A DNA stretch of 36,933 nucleotides from Saprospiraceae bacterium UBA7328 (GTDB taxonomy: Bacteria > Bacteroidota > Bacteroidia > Chitinophagales > Saprospiraceae): positions 1 through 36,933 of the forward strand of contig DKPS01000285.1 of assembly GCA_002471345.1 (NCBI GenBank), written 5' to 3'. A model generated the notes under the pieces. It ran no database searches and had not been told where the DNA came from. It saw only the letters and a list, made by a program, of their open reading frames with translations. How positions within the stretch are numbered: position 1 is the stretch's first letter; the number at the start of each line of letters is the position of its first letter. Shown here one piece after another: positions 7,647 to 15,599 of the stretch. The translations under genes and the position numbers were made by a program.

Positions 7647-8855
7647 TTAGCTTCTTCCGACTACATCTTTTACTAAGTCTGCAGCTTCTTGCAGAAGAAT
7701 AGCCGATTTTACTTCCAAACCGCTTTTATCAATTATTTCTTTTGCTAGTTCTGCATTTGTTCCTTGTAATCGGACTATTATTGGAACATTGATGTTACCC
7801 ATGTTTTTATAGGCATCTACAACGCCATTTGCCACTCTATCGCATCTTACTATTCCGCCAAAAATATTGATAAGTATTGCTTTTACATTTGGATCCTTAA
7901 GTATGATTTTGAAAGCATTTTCTACTCTTTCAGCGTCAGCAGTACCGCCTACATCTAGAAAATTAGCTGGAGAACCTCCGGATAATTTTATTATGTCCAT
8001 AGTTGCCATAGCCAACCCCGCACCATTAACCATACAACCCACATTACCATCGAGCTTCACGAAATTTAGTCCATAATCTTTCGCTTCTACGTCTGTAGGG
8101 TCCTCCTCAGACTTATCTCTCATCGCCTCATAATCAGGATGTCTGAATAAAGCATTTTCGTCCAAACTGAATTTAGTATCAACCGCCACAATCTGATCAT
8201 TACAATCTACAAGACAAGGATTAATCTCTATCAAACTAGAGTCAGATTTAAGGAAAGCAGTATAAAGCTTAGCAATGAATTTTGTCATATCCTTAAACGC
8301 AGCTCCACTCAATCCTAGGTTAAAGGCAATTTTTCTCAATTGGAAACCTTGAATTCCAAGTTCTGCATCTATCCATTCCTTGTACACTAGATGGGGAGTA
8401 GTTTCAGCTACTTCTTCTATATTCATACCACCTTCTGTACTATATATTATGACATTGCATTTCTTTTCTCTATCTAACATTATAGAGACATAAAACTCTT
8501 GGCATTTATCAAAGTCGGGAGCATAGGAATCCTCGGCAATTAAAACTTTACTTACCAATTTACCAGGACCTGTCAAGCCTCCAGGCGTTTGTGGAGTTTT
8601 CAACATCATACCTAGAATCTCACCACTGATCTTTTCTACTTCTTCAACATTTTTTGCAAGTTTTACTCCACCTCCTTTTCCACGTCCACCTGCATGAATT
8701 TGAGCTTTAATGACTGCGATGTCAGTTCCAGTTTCTTCTTGTAATTTCTTGAATACTGTTAATGCTTCAGCAGCGGTTTCTGCAATATATCCTCTCTGGA
8801 TCTTTACGCCATGTGAGGCCAGAATTTCTTTTCCTTGATACTCGTGTAAATTCAT
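7647..8855 (-). CDS. sucC: Succinyl-CoA synthetase (ADP/GDP-forming) beta subunit
   Basis: Nucleotide-binding subunit of the TCA-cycle enzyme that interconverts succinyl-CoA and succinate with substrate-level phosphorylation. The 402-residue product begins [17 protein letters not shown], the usual start. The ATP-grasp domain follows, with [17 protein letters not shown] and the metal-binding [10 protein letters not shown] segment. The C-terminal CoA-ligase half has [24 protein letters not shown] and the [10 protein letters not shown] motif. The alpha subunit gene (sucD) is not adjacent, which is frequent in Bacteroidota. The gene is divergent from mdh, another TCA-cycle gene, and has its own well-formed promoter. 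Confidence 0.97.
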   Translation of the reverse strand: MNLHEYQGKEILASHGVKIQRGYIAETAAEALTVFKKLQEETGTDIAVIKAQIHAGGRGKGGGVKLAKNVEEVEKISGEILGMMLKTPQTPGGLTGPGKLVSKVLIAEDSYAPDFDKCQEFYVSIMLDREKKCNVIIYSTEGGMNIEEVAETTPHLVYKEWIDAELGIQGFQLRKIAFNLGLSGAAFKDMTKFIAKLYTAFLKSDSSLIEINPCLVDCNDQIVAVDTKFSLDENALFRHPDYEAMRDKSEEDPTDVEAKDYGLNFVKLDGNVGCMVNGAGLAMATMDIIKLSGGSPANFLDVGGTADAERVENAFKIILKDPNVKAILINIFGGIVRCDRVANGVVDAYKNMGNINVPIIVRLQGTNAELAKEIIDKSGLEVKSAILLQEAADLVKDVVGRS

Positions 8856-8892
8856 AATGCTTTTTTAATGCTTTATTTATTCAAATGTGGTG

Positions 8893-8921
8893 CAAAAGTA
8901 GTTTTAAATCACTTAATCAAA
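8893..8921 (-). promoter_or_regulatory. sucC promoter, Bacteroidota type
   Basis: On the minus strand a TTTG (8918-8921) is followed after 17 bases by TACTTTTG (8893-8900), matching the TTTG/TAnnTTTG consensus in sequence and closely in spacing. The box is 37 bases upstream of the sucC ATG. It is the best complete promoter seen in the window. Confidence 0.6.
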
Positions 8922-8962
8922 ACAATTTCTACTATAGAATAATTTTAATGATGTTCTTCTCT

Positions 8963-8970
8963 TATTTTCG
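8963..8970 (+). promoter_or_regulatory. -7-like box upstream of mdh
   Basis: TATTTTCG, one base off the TAnnTTTG consensus, 33 bases upstream of the mdh ATG. No clear -33 element was found. It shares the sucC-mdh divergent region with the sucC promoter. Confidence 0.35.
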
Positions 8971-9003
8971 TGTCAAATTATTAAAAAAATAGAAAAGGAA
9001 AAA

Positions 9004-9933
9004 ATGAAAGTAACTGTTGTAGGAGCTGGTAATGTAGGAGCTACAGTAGCGAATGTGCTAGCCCATAAAGATATTGTAAATGAAGTTGTTTTACTTGACC
9101 TTAGAGGTGATTTTGCAAGAGGAAAAGCTTTAGACTCTTGGCAGCAAGCACCAATAGATTATTATAGTACATCTCTTAAAGGAACAGATGACTACAAAGA
9201 TACTGCTGGATCAGATGTCGTAGTCATTACTGCTGGGATACCTAGAAAACCTGGAATGAGTAGAGATGATCTGATTTCTACTAATGCTAAGATCGTTACT
9301 TCAGTGACTAAATCCATTTTAGCAGAATCTGATGATCCAGTTATAATAATTGTTTCTAATCCATTGGATGTAATGACTTATGCTGCTCATGTAGGGTCAG
9401 GAAGATCTAGAGACAAGGTATTTGGAATGGCGGGAATCTTGGATACTGCTAGATATAGAGCATTTTTGGCCACAGAGTTAAATGTTTCTCCTAAAGACAT
9501 TCAAGCTGTATTAATGGGAGGTCATGGAGATACCATGGTGCCTTTGCCGAGATATACAACGGTAGCAGGAATTCCAGTATTAGAATTAATTGATGCTGCA
9601 AAATTGGATACTATAGTAGAAAGAACGAAAAAAGGAGGAGGAGAACTTGTTGGCCTAATGGGGACATCGGCTTGGTATGCACCTGGAGCGGCAGCTGCTC
9701 AAATGGTTGAGTCTATTGTTAAAAATGATAATAGAATTTTCCCATGTTGTGTAAAACTAGATGGAGAGTACGGTATGGATGATGTTTATTTGGGAGTGCC
9801 TGTTCAACTTAATAAGAATGGTATAGGAAAAGTAATAGAAATCGATCTTAATGAAGATGAAAAGACCCTTTTGAATACATCTGCAGAACATGTGAGAAAA
9901 GTTATGAACACTTTTGATGGAATGGGGCTTTAA
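9004..9933 (+). CDS. mdh: Malate dehydrogenase (NAD), LDH-like type
   Basis: Oxidises malate to oxaloacetate in the TCA cycle. The 309-residue protein starts with the Rossmann motif GAGNVGA (residues 7-13). The substrate loop reads AGIPRKPGMSRDDL, with two arginines at the positions that select dicarboxylates; a lactate dehydrogenase would carry Gln at the first. The catalytic histidine is in MGGHGDTMVP and the third substrate arginine in the DTARYRAF segment. The leader is A-rich (GAAAAGGAAAAA) with no Shine-Dalgarno pairing beyond GGA. It is divergent from sucC, so two TCA-cycle genes share one regulatory region. Confidence 0.96.
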   Translation: MKVTVVGAGNVGATVANVLAHKDIVNEVVLLDLRGDFARGKALDSWQQAPIDYYSTSLKGTDDYKDTAGSDVVVITAGIPRKPGMSRDDLISTNAKIVTSVTKSILAESDDPVIIIVSNPLDVMTYAAHVGSGRSRDKVFGMAGILDTARYRAFLATELNVSPKDIQAVLMGGHGDTMVPLPRYTTVAGIPVLELIDAAKLDTIVERTKKGGGELVGLMGTSAWYAPGAAAAQMVESIVKNDNRIFPCCVKLDGEYGMDDVYLGVPVQLNKNGIGKVIEIDLNEDEKTLLNTSAEHVRKVMNTFDGMGL

Positions 9934-9970
9934 TATTTAACTTTAAGCTTCCTGAGAAAAAAGAATTTCT

Positions 9971-10498
9971 ATGGTGACACCTGAAATATTAAAATGTGCA
10001 GTGACAAATACAGAAGAAAACCTGTATGGCTTGTCAAACCAGTCTCCTGTTCTACTTATATTTTTACGACATCTTGGGTGCATCTTTTGTCAGGAGGCTT
10101 TAAAGGATCTTAGTAATCTGAAGTCCAAAATGGACTTGTCTCATGTGAAAATTGTGTTTGTACACATGGCAGAGCTCAATGTTGCTGAAGAATACTTCGA
10201 TGAGTTAGAATTAGACGTTGATTATCATATTTCTGATCCAGATTGCAACCTATATGAGAAATTTGGACTGGTAAAAGCAACTACAAGAGAGCTGTTCAGT
10301 TTTCAGGTTATGTTAAAAAGTTCAGAATCTGCTCTAGTAAGAGGCAATTGGCCAAAAGCCAAAAGAATAGGAGATGGATTTCAGATGCCAGGTGTTTTTA
10401 CTATTAATTCTGGAGAAATTGTGGATAGTTATATTCATAAAAGGATTTCTGATAGACCTAACTATTCTAAAATGATAGATTGTTGTGGCGTGGGATAG
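9971..10498 (+). CDS. Peroxiredoxin-like (AhpC/TSA_2-type) thioredoxin-fold protein
   Basis: A 175-residue thioredoxin-fold protein resembling the peroxiredoxin-like AhpC/TSA_2 group. The active-site region is FLRHLGCIFCQEAL with Cys37 and Cys40 in a CxxC arrangement, and the following segment VKIVFVHMAE fits the second beta strand of the fold. A later beta strand, MPGVFTINSGEIVDSYIH, is typical of this group. It also carries an unusual C-terminal Cys171-Cys172 pair (DCCGVG) that could act as a resolving centre. There is no signal peptide, so it is cytoplasmic. It starts 37 bases after mdh and may be co-transcribed. The exact substrate cannot be told from sequence. Confidence 0.75.
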   Translation: MVTPEILKCAVTNTEENLYGLSNQSPVLLIFLRHLGCIFCQEALKDLSNLKSKMDLSHVKIVFVHMAELNVAEEYFDELELDVDYHISDPDCNLYEKFGLVKATTRELFSFQVMLKSSESALVRGNWPKAKRIGDGFQMPGVFTINSGEIVDSYIHKRISDRPNYSKMIDCCGVG

Positions 10499-10599
10499 TT
10501 CTTCGGTGTATTTACCTCTTTTATTTTAATTACAATACAGAGATATACTAAAACGATTTAATGCAATCGTTAGTTATGTGCATCTATATCCTTTGAATT

Positions 10600-11481
10600 A
10601 TGTCTCAACATTTTCATCTTCTTACTCTAATTACTATACTTTTTATTTCAAACTCTGATGTATATAGTCAACTTTCATCTTCAGAAAGTTTAACATTTTA
10701 TGCTGATGTCCTGACTAATGCGTCTTCTTTAGAAAATAGAATTCACGCCAATGAAAAGTTTATAGAAGAATTAGACCAAACACTTAGTTTGAAAGAATCA
10801 TTTAAAAATTCTCTAGAATCGTTACCTTGGATTTTCGTGAGATATGCACCTTCTAGAGAATTCAGATTTATATCGTGGCAGTTAGAATTAGATGAAAAAC
10901 AGTTTCAATATTTCACTTATTTTCAGAGCGAAACAGGGAAGGTTATAAAAATATCCGATGATAATCAGACATTAGAACTTAGAGAGACCTATAGTGCTTC
11001 AAATGGCTATGCTGCGATAATTCACCAGATTATACCATTTGACAATTATTATCTTTTAGCATCGTATAGGCAAAAACCAAATGGTATCTCACAAAAGATT
11101 TGTGAAGTATTAGATGTTAAAGATGGAGAACCAAGTTTCGGAAAATCTCTTTTTTATGAATCAGCAAATGTTCCTAATGGTAGGGGTAAGAAACGTGTAA
11201 TTATGACATATTCATCCGTAGCTTCTGCTTCAATGAATATAAACTTAAATACTATTGAAAAAGTTATAGTATTTGATCATATCATTTCTGTACCAGGTAA
11301 GACCTCAAAAGAAGGCATGATTCAAGTTCCTGATGGCTCATTTGAAGCCTATGTTCAAAATGGACCCGATAAATGGTTGTATAATCCGAATTTATATGAA
11401 GGGCTAGAATACAATCCTAAAAGCCAATCTAAACCAACCAATAGAAAAAACAACGTTAAAAACTCTAAGAAGCCTCGATAA
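10600..11481 (+). CDS. Exported protein of unknown function
   Basis: I do not recognise this 293-residue protein. It begins with a signal peptide (about residues 1-24, hydrophobic core LLTLITILFIS, cleavage near VYSQ). The mature part is mixed alpha/beta with aromatic-rich strands (RFISWQLELDEKQFQYFTYF). It ends in a strongly basic, Asn/Lys/Ser-rich tail over the last 25 residues (KPTNRKNNVKNSKKPR at the end). There is one cysteine, no transmembrane segment after the signal, no lipobox and no T9SS sorting domain. The basic tail might bind nucleic acid, peptidoglycan or LPS, but that is speculation. The gene stands alone, 101 bases after the peroxiredoxin-like gene. Confidence 0.75.
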   Translation: MSQHFHLLTLITILFISNSDVYSQLSSSESLTFYADVLTNASSLENRIHANEKFIEELDQTLSLKESFKNSLESLPWIFVRYAPSREFRFISWQLELDEKQFQYFTYFQSETGKVIKISDDNQTLELRETYSASNGYAAIIHQIIPFDNYYLLASYRQKPNGISQKICEVLDVKDGEPSFGKSLFYESANVPNGRGKKRVIMTYSSVASASMNINLNTIEKVIVFDHIISVPGKTSKEGMIQVPDGSFEAYVQNGPDKWLYNPNLYEGLEYNPKSQSKPTNRKNNVKNSKKPR

Positions 11482-11620
11482 AGTAGATTATTTGCTTTCG
11501 TTGGAATTGAGGATTATTTGTCTGTGTGAAAACATTCGGCTTGTTGTAATCTTATTATAGAATTTACATCTCTTTGAATTTTATACATTTAGATATTATA
11601 AATTTCAAAATATAGACGAT

Positions 11621-11994
11621 ATGAATCCAAAAGTAACAATGGCTATCAGGATCCTATTTGGCCTATTCATGATCATTTTTGGCATTAACAAATTTGCTGG
11701 CTTTATGGAATTTCCACATATTCCATGAGATGGGGGCGAATTGATGAGAATTTATTTCACTTCTTGCTTTTTAAAGATTATTGGAGTTTTAGAGATTCTT
11801 GGAGGATTAGCTCTTCTACTGAATAAGTATGTTCCTTTGGCACTGACTGTTTTAGTTGCAATTATGTTTAATGCAGTGCTATTTCATGCTTTTCATGCCA
11901 TCTCAGGAATCGGGGAGCACTTGTAGGGTTAGTTCTGGGTTTGGTTTTGGTAGTAGCTAATAAGGATCGATTTTCTGGTATACTTAGTGTATAG
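11621..11994 (+). pseudogene. Decayed DoxX-family membrane protein gene
   Basis: Joining three pieces gives a full-length DoxX-like protein of about 124 codons. The first piece starts MNPKVTMAIRILFGLFMIIF at 11621. An in-frame TGA at 11726-11728 then interrupts it. The same frame reopens with DGGELMRIYF and GVLEILGGLALLLNKYVPLA, up to a TAG at 11924-11926. A loss of one G in the CGGGGAG run near 11911-11917 would explain the second break, because shifting frame at GCA 11917 restores ALVGLVLGLVLVVANKDRF and a stop at 11992-11994. TGA is a normal stop in this genome (purK and ribH end with it), so recoding is unlikely. Alternatives are sequencing error, although two lesions make that less likely. 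Confidence 0.82.
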
Positions 11995-12015
11995 ATTTAA
12001 ATCTTACTGAAACAA

Positions 12016-12053
12016 AAAAAGGAACATTTGATCTAAATCAGTTTTTCCTTTTT
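12016..12053. terminator. Possible bidirectional terminator between doxX pseudogene and TonB-like gene
   Basis: Inverted repeat AAAAAGGAA (12016-12024) with TTCCTTTTT (12045-12053), 9-bp arms and a 20-base loop, flanked by A-rich sequence on the left and T-rich on the right. That gives U tracts to transcripts from either strand. It sits between two convergent units. The A/T-rich arms and long loop make it weaker than the 2851-2876 hairpin. Confidence 0.5.
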
Positions 12054-12070
12054 CTTTTATAAGTTAGACC

Positions 12071-13126
12071 TTAACGTATTCCTTGATAATTATCAATCGA
12101 TACTGTAAAGGTTCCACATTGTTCTCGTGGAGCTGTCAGGTCAGGTTCATATTTGTAATTACTCATAGCATCCAAAGCTTTTCTGAGAGTGGACATATCC
12201 CTTACTGTTGTTTTTACTTCATCAATTTGCACCACTGCTACTTTACCTGCTCGACTAATACAAACCTTGAAAACAATTTTTCCAGATTTTCCACTCACAT
12301 GTGCAATCATACTTGGATCTCTATAAAGAACTTTTCTACCGAATATCCCATCTCCTGAAGCGTCAAAGTCACCACTCTCACTATCTCCAGAACCTATCCC
12401 ACTATCATTATCATTTCCTCCTTCATCATTGCCTTTGCCACTGCCTTCATCTCCCTTTCCAGTACCTCCTTCTTCACCGTCTTTGAGTGATGGATCGCCA
12501 TCTCCACTTCCGTTAGTAGTAGATTCAGAAGAAGATGTTCCTGGATCTTCTGCAGGTATGTCTTCAGCTGTAGTTTCTGAAGGGTCATCAGCTATATCTA
12601 TTTCATCTAAAACGTCTTCTATACTTGGAAAATTTGGATTGCTGATAATCACTTCTTCTTCAGCAGGCTCTGGATCTGGAATAGATTCAGGAATATATTC
12701 AGGTTCAGGCTCATCGACAATGATCTCCTCTTCTATGGCTTGTATTTCACTTTCTTCAGTTGTAGTTTCACTAAAAACAGGATCTGTGGGCTCTGGTTTT
12801 GGAGTTTCAGTAGGTTTAGGTGTAGGTTTAGTTTGAGGTTTTGGAACCTCTACTTTTACCTGTGTAGGCTTTTCGATTTTTTTTACTTCTTGCTCTTTTG
12901 GTCTTTGCTTGCCTTCACTTGCAGAGGATTTTGTACTATTTGAACTCTTTGAATTCTTGAATTCTATTTCTTGAAAACTTACAGTTACAGCATATTGAGT
13001 ATCAATGGTTTTGTCTGGATCATTATCTAAAGTTACTATCCAAGAAGCTAACACTAGAAGCATATGAACTATTATGGAAGTCCTCCTTGCTTTATTTACA
13101 CGAACTTTATTCAGTGAGTTTTCCAT
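12071..13126 (-). CDS. TonB-family protein with long acidic and Gly/Ser/Asp linker
   Basis: Predicted inner-membrane-anchored, periplasm-spanning energy transducer or a relative of one. Of 351 residues, the first 16 are basic, residues 17-33 form one membrane segment, and residues 70-170 are a Pro/Glu/Lys/Thr-rich linker (PKPQTKPTPKPTETPKPEPT). Residues 185-258 are Gly/Ser/Asp/Asn-rich. The C-terminal 85 residues (GKIVFKVCISRAGKVAVVQ onward, then LRKALDAMSNYKYEP) resemble the TonB C-terminal domain, but with Cys289 and Cys337, which could form a disulfide. No exbB, exbD or TonB-dependent receptor is nearby. Very acidic linkers are less usual than Pro/Lys ones. TonB versus an ExbD-like or gliding-related partner cannot be settled from sequence. 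Confidence 0.72.
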   Translation of the reverse strand: MENSLNKVRVNKARRTSIIVHMLLVLASWIVTLDNDPDKTIDTQYAVTVSFQEIEFKNSKSSNSTKSSASEGKQRPKEQEVKKIEKPTQVKVEVPKPQTKPTPKPTETPKPEPTDPVFSETTTEESEIQAIEEEIIVDEPEPEYIPESIPDPEPAEEEVIISNPNFPSIEDVLDEIDIADDPSETTAEDIPAEDPGTSSSESTTNGSGDGDPSLKDGEEGGTGKGDEGSGKGNDEGGNDNDSGIGSGDSESGDFDASGDGIFGRKVLYRDPSMIAHVSGKSGKIVFKVCISRAGKVAVVQIDEVKTTVRDMSTLRKALDAMSNYKYEPDLTAPREQCGTFTVSIDNYQGIR

Positions 13127-13158
13127 AGCTAATAATTTAAATTAAGACGCGTAATATC

Positions 13159-13171
13159 AGGTAATCTACCT
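13159..13171. repeat. Short inverted repeat upstream of the TonB-like gene
   Basis: AGGTA-ATC-TACCT, five-base arms around three bases, 33 bases upstream of the TonB-like ATG and inside the 200-base divergent region shared with the T9SS cargo gene. It could be an operator, but an element this short arises by chance easily. The rest of 13127-13326 shows only AT-rich sequence with no full promoter match. Confidence 0.2.
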
Positions 13172-13326
13172 ATTTTAACCACGACTTTAACATTAGTTTA
13201 TACGTAATAATCATGAACTGATTAGAATGTCTATATATTGTTTTAAGCTAATTTATCTTTCTAGATCATACCCATTAAGTTTTCGTAGCGTTAAATCTAG
13301 TAATAACACATGAAGCGCATCATTGT

Positions 13327-15597
13327 ATGAAGATATTTTCCCAATACCTAAACCCCATTTATACTTTTTGCTTTGTACTTTTTGTTTTCTTTTTAGAAAA
13401 TAAAAATGCACAGGAGTATCCGCTTTCTGACATAATATTTAAACATAACAATTCCAAAATATATAAAAACCCATTTACAGGAGGACTAAGAGCCCCACAA
13501 TTGAATAAAGTTGATTTAAATCAAGATGGAATAGAGGATCTATTGCTTTTTGACAGAGCTGGTAATTCTTACACTTGTTATATCGCTCCATCTTTACAGA
13601 GCACGGATTACACACATGATCAAAAATGGGTTAAGAATTTCCCTAATTTGAGAATTTGGATGACCATGGTGGATTATGATAAGGATGGTATTAAAGACAT
13701 TTTTTCATTTCCAGATTCTACGGGTATACCTGGAGTACAAGTTTGGAAGGGAAAAATAGTGAATGGGTTCTACGCATTTGACAAAATTAGATTTCCAGAT
13801 CAACAAGAAGATATCTTGTATTACCCTATCTCCAATGGATCTACACAGGTGTACGTAGGTGTAATAGACATACCTGTAGTGAGAGATATAGATGGTGATG
13901 GTGATATAGATATATTATCTTTTGATCCTGGTGCTTCGAAAGTTAATTTTTATAAGAATTTGGCTGTGGAAGAATCACTAGAATTGTCAGAACTAAAATT
14001 TATTGAGGATGATGGCTGTTATGGGAGATTCGTAGAGAGTGGGTTAAGTCAGGACGTCATCTTAAGCATAGACGGGAATGGATGTGGTAATAGTCTATGG
14101 AGTTCACCTCAACCTCAAGTGAGACATGCAGGTTCTACATTAGAACTACTAGATCATAATGGAGATGGATTATTAGACCTTTTGATAGGTGATGCATCTT
14201 ATGCGGGATTAAATCTTCTTACAAATGGAAGAGAAGGGGTGCCTTGGATGAGTTCTTCATTCCTTGGATATCCAGCATCAGATCCTGTCGATTTTGAATT
14301 GTTCCTAACACCAAAATATATTGATATTGATAACGATGGAGTTCAAGAGCTTCTAGTTACCTCTAATGATCCTCGAACATCACAGACAAAAGAAAACTTT
14401 TGGTATTATGAAAACACTGCCTCAGACGGGTTGGTTGCTCAGCTAGTTACCAAGAGTTTTCTATCTGAGAATACCATTGACCTTGGAGAAAATTCAATGC
14501 CTTCTTTTGCAGATTTTAATGGAGATGGACTAATGGATATAGTAATTGGTACGGCAGGTTTATTTATTAATACTGCTGAGAAAGAACCAAGTCTATTTCT
14601 TTACCAAAATACAGGGACTGAAGAATTTCCTGCTTTCACTCTAGTAGATACTGATTATCTGAATTTTAACAGTTTTAAGGAAACCTCATCTTTTTTTGCC
14701 CCTAATTTTGGAGATATAGATGGTGATGGTGATTTTGATTTGGTCGTAGGTGACGATAGAGGAAGAATGTACTTTTCAGAAAATATTGCGGGACCAGGTC
14801 TTCCATACGAATTCAGTCAGCCGATTTACACTTATCAGGATATACAAGTAAGTGGGTTCTTAAGACCATTTATTTTTGATCTGAATCAAGATGGGTTGGG
14901 AGATTTGATCATTGGTGAACGAAACTTTAACTCAACAGAGGAATTTCCAATAGCAAGCCTTAATTATTTTGAAAATATAGGTACAGAAGGAAAAGCAGTA
15001 TTTGAAGCAAATGTCAATCGAGAACCTAATTCTGCGGCGCTAGGGGGAATAAACCTAAAAAAAGACAACTTTATAAATAATAATAGTGCTCTTTGTATTT
15101 GGGAAAATCAAAATGACTTTATTTTACTCTCCGGAAGTGAAGGAGGAGAAATTAGACAATTCGTTATTGATAAAGAAGATATAAGAGGTGTATATGAAGA
15201 GATATTTTCTTCAAATGTATCTGGTCTAGATATTGGTGAGGAATCTGCTCCAGCAATCTGGGATATAGATGGGGATCAGTTTTTGGAATTAGTTGTTGGA
15301 AATGTTAGAGGAGGTATTTCAGTATATGAAACTGATATAATTAATGATCAAACCAGTTCTTCCCTAGAAGAAATTAATGTATCACAAATTAGTCTCAATC
15401 CCAATCCCGCTGTTGATGAAATAAGCATATTAGGTATTACTAATACAGATAAAGTTCAAATATTTGATACTTCAGGAAAGTTAAGGCATGTTGGTTTAGG
15501 GAATACGATAGATGTCAAAAGATTAGAATCAGGAATTTACATTATTAGAGTGAATACAACTAACGGTATTGGAATTAAAAAATTCATTAAAATTTAG
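13327..15597 (+). CDS. Secreted FG-GAP/VCBS repeat protein with T9SS sorting domain
   Basis: A 756-residue exported protein. It has an N-terminal signal-like hydrophobic stretch (residues 10-23), then at least nine Ca-binding-loop FG-GAP/VCBS motifs of the form DxNxDG or DxDGDG. Examples are VDLNQDGIEDLLLF near 62, VDYDKDGIKDIF near 115, RDIDGDGDIDIL near 186, and later LDHNGDGLLDLL, ADFNGDGLMDIV, GDIDGDGDFDLV and WDIDGDQFLELV. Such repeats fold as beta-propeller blades. Residues 688-756 (LNPNPAVDEISI, IFDTSGKLR, LESGIYIIRV, KKFIKI) form a type A C-terminal sorting domain recognised by the type IX secretion system, so the protein is sent across the outer membrane and may be surface-attached. 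No enzymatic domain is visible; adhesion is an inference. Confidence 0.88.
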   Translation: MKIFSQYLNPIYTFCFVLFVFFLENKNAQEYPLSDIIFKHNNSKIYKNPFTGGLRAPQLNKVDLNQDGIEDLLLFDRAGNSYTCYIAPSLQSTDYTHDQKWVKNFPNLRIWMTMVDYDKDGIKDIFSFPDSTGIPGVQVWKGKIVNGFYAFDKIRFPDQQEDILYYPISNGSTQVYVGVIDIPVVRDIDGDGDIDILSFDPGASKVNFYKNLAVEESLELSELKFIEDDGCYGRFVESGLSQDVILSIDGNGCGNSLWSSPQPQVRHAGSTLELLDHNGDGLLDLLIGDASYAGLNLLTNGREGVPWMSSSFLGYPASDPVDFELFLTPKYIDIDNDGVQELLVTSNDPRTSQTKENFWYYENTASDGLVAQLVTKSFLSENTIDLGENSMPSFADFNGDGLMDIVIGTAGLFINTAEKEPSLFLYQNTGTEEFPAFTLVDTDYLNFNSFKETSSFFAPNFGDIDGDGDFDLVVGDDRGRMYFSENIAGPGLPYEFSQPIYTYQDIQVSGFLRPFIFDLNQDGLGDLIIGERNFNSTEEFPIASLNYFENIGTEGKAVFEANVNREPNSAALGGINLKKDNFINNNSALCIWENQNDFILLSGSEGGEIRQFVIDKEDIRGVYEEIFSSNVSGLDIGEESAPAIWDIDGDQFLELVVGNVRGGISVYETDIINDQTSSSLEEINVSQISLNPNPAVDEISILGITNTDKVQIFDTSGKLRHVGLGNTIDVKRLESGIYIIRVNTTNGIGIKKFIKI

Positions 15598-15599
15598 TT

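Noticed and set aside
11726..11728. TGA as a recoded (Trp or selenocysteine) codon in the doxX-like gene
   Set aside because: TGA is used as an ordinary stop for purK and ribH, no SECIS-like hairpin was evident, and a second frameshift lesion lies downstream.
12429..12836. 135-codon plus-strand open frame opposite the TonB-like linker
   Set aside because: It mirrors the Glu/Gly/Ser/Asp-rich linker codons, giving a Ser/Gly-rich low-complexity product; the minus-strand frame has a membrane anchor and TonB-like C-terminus.
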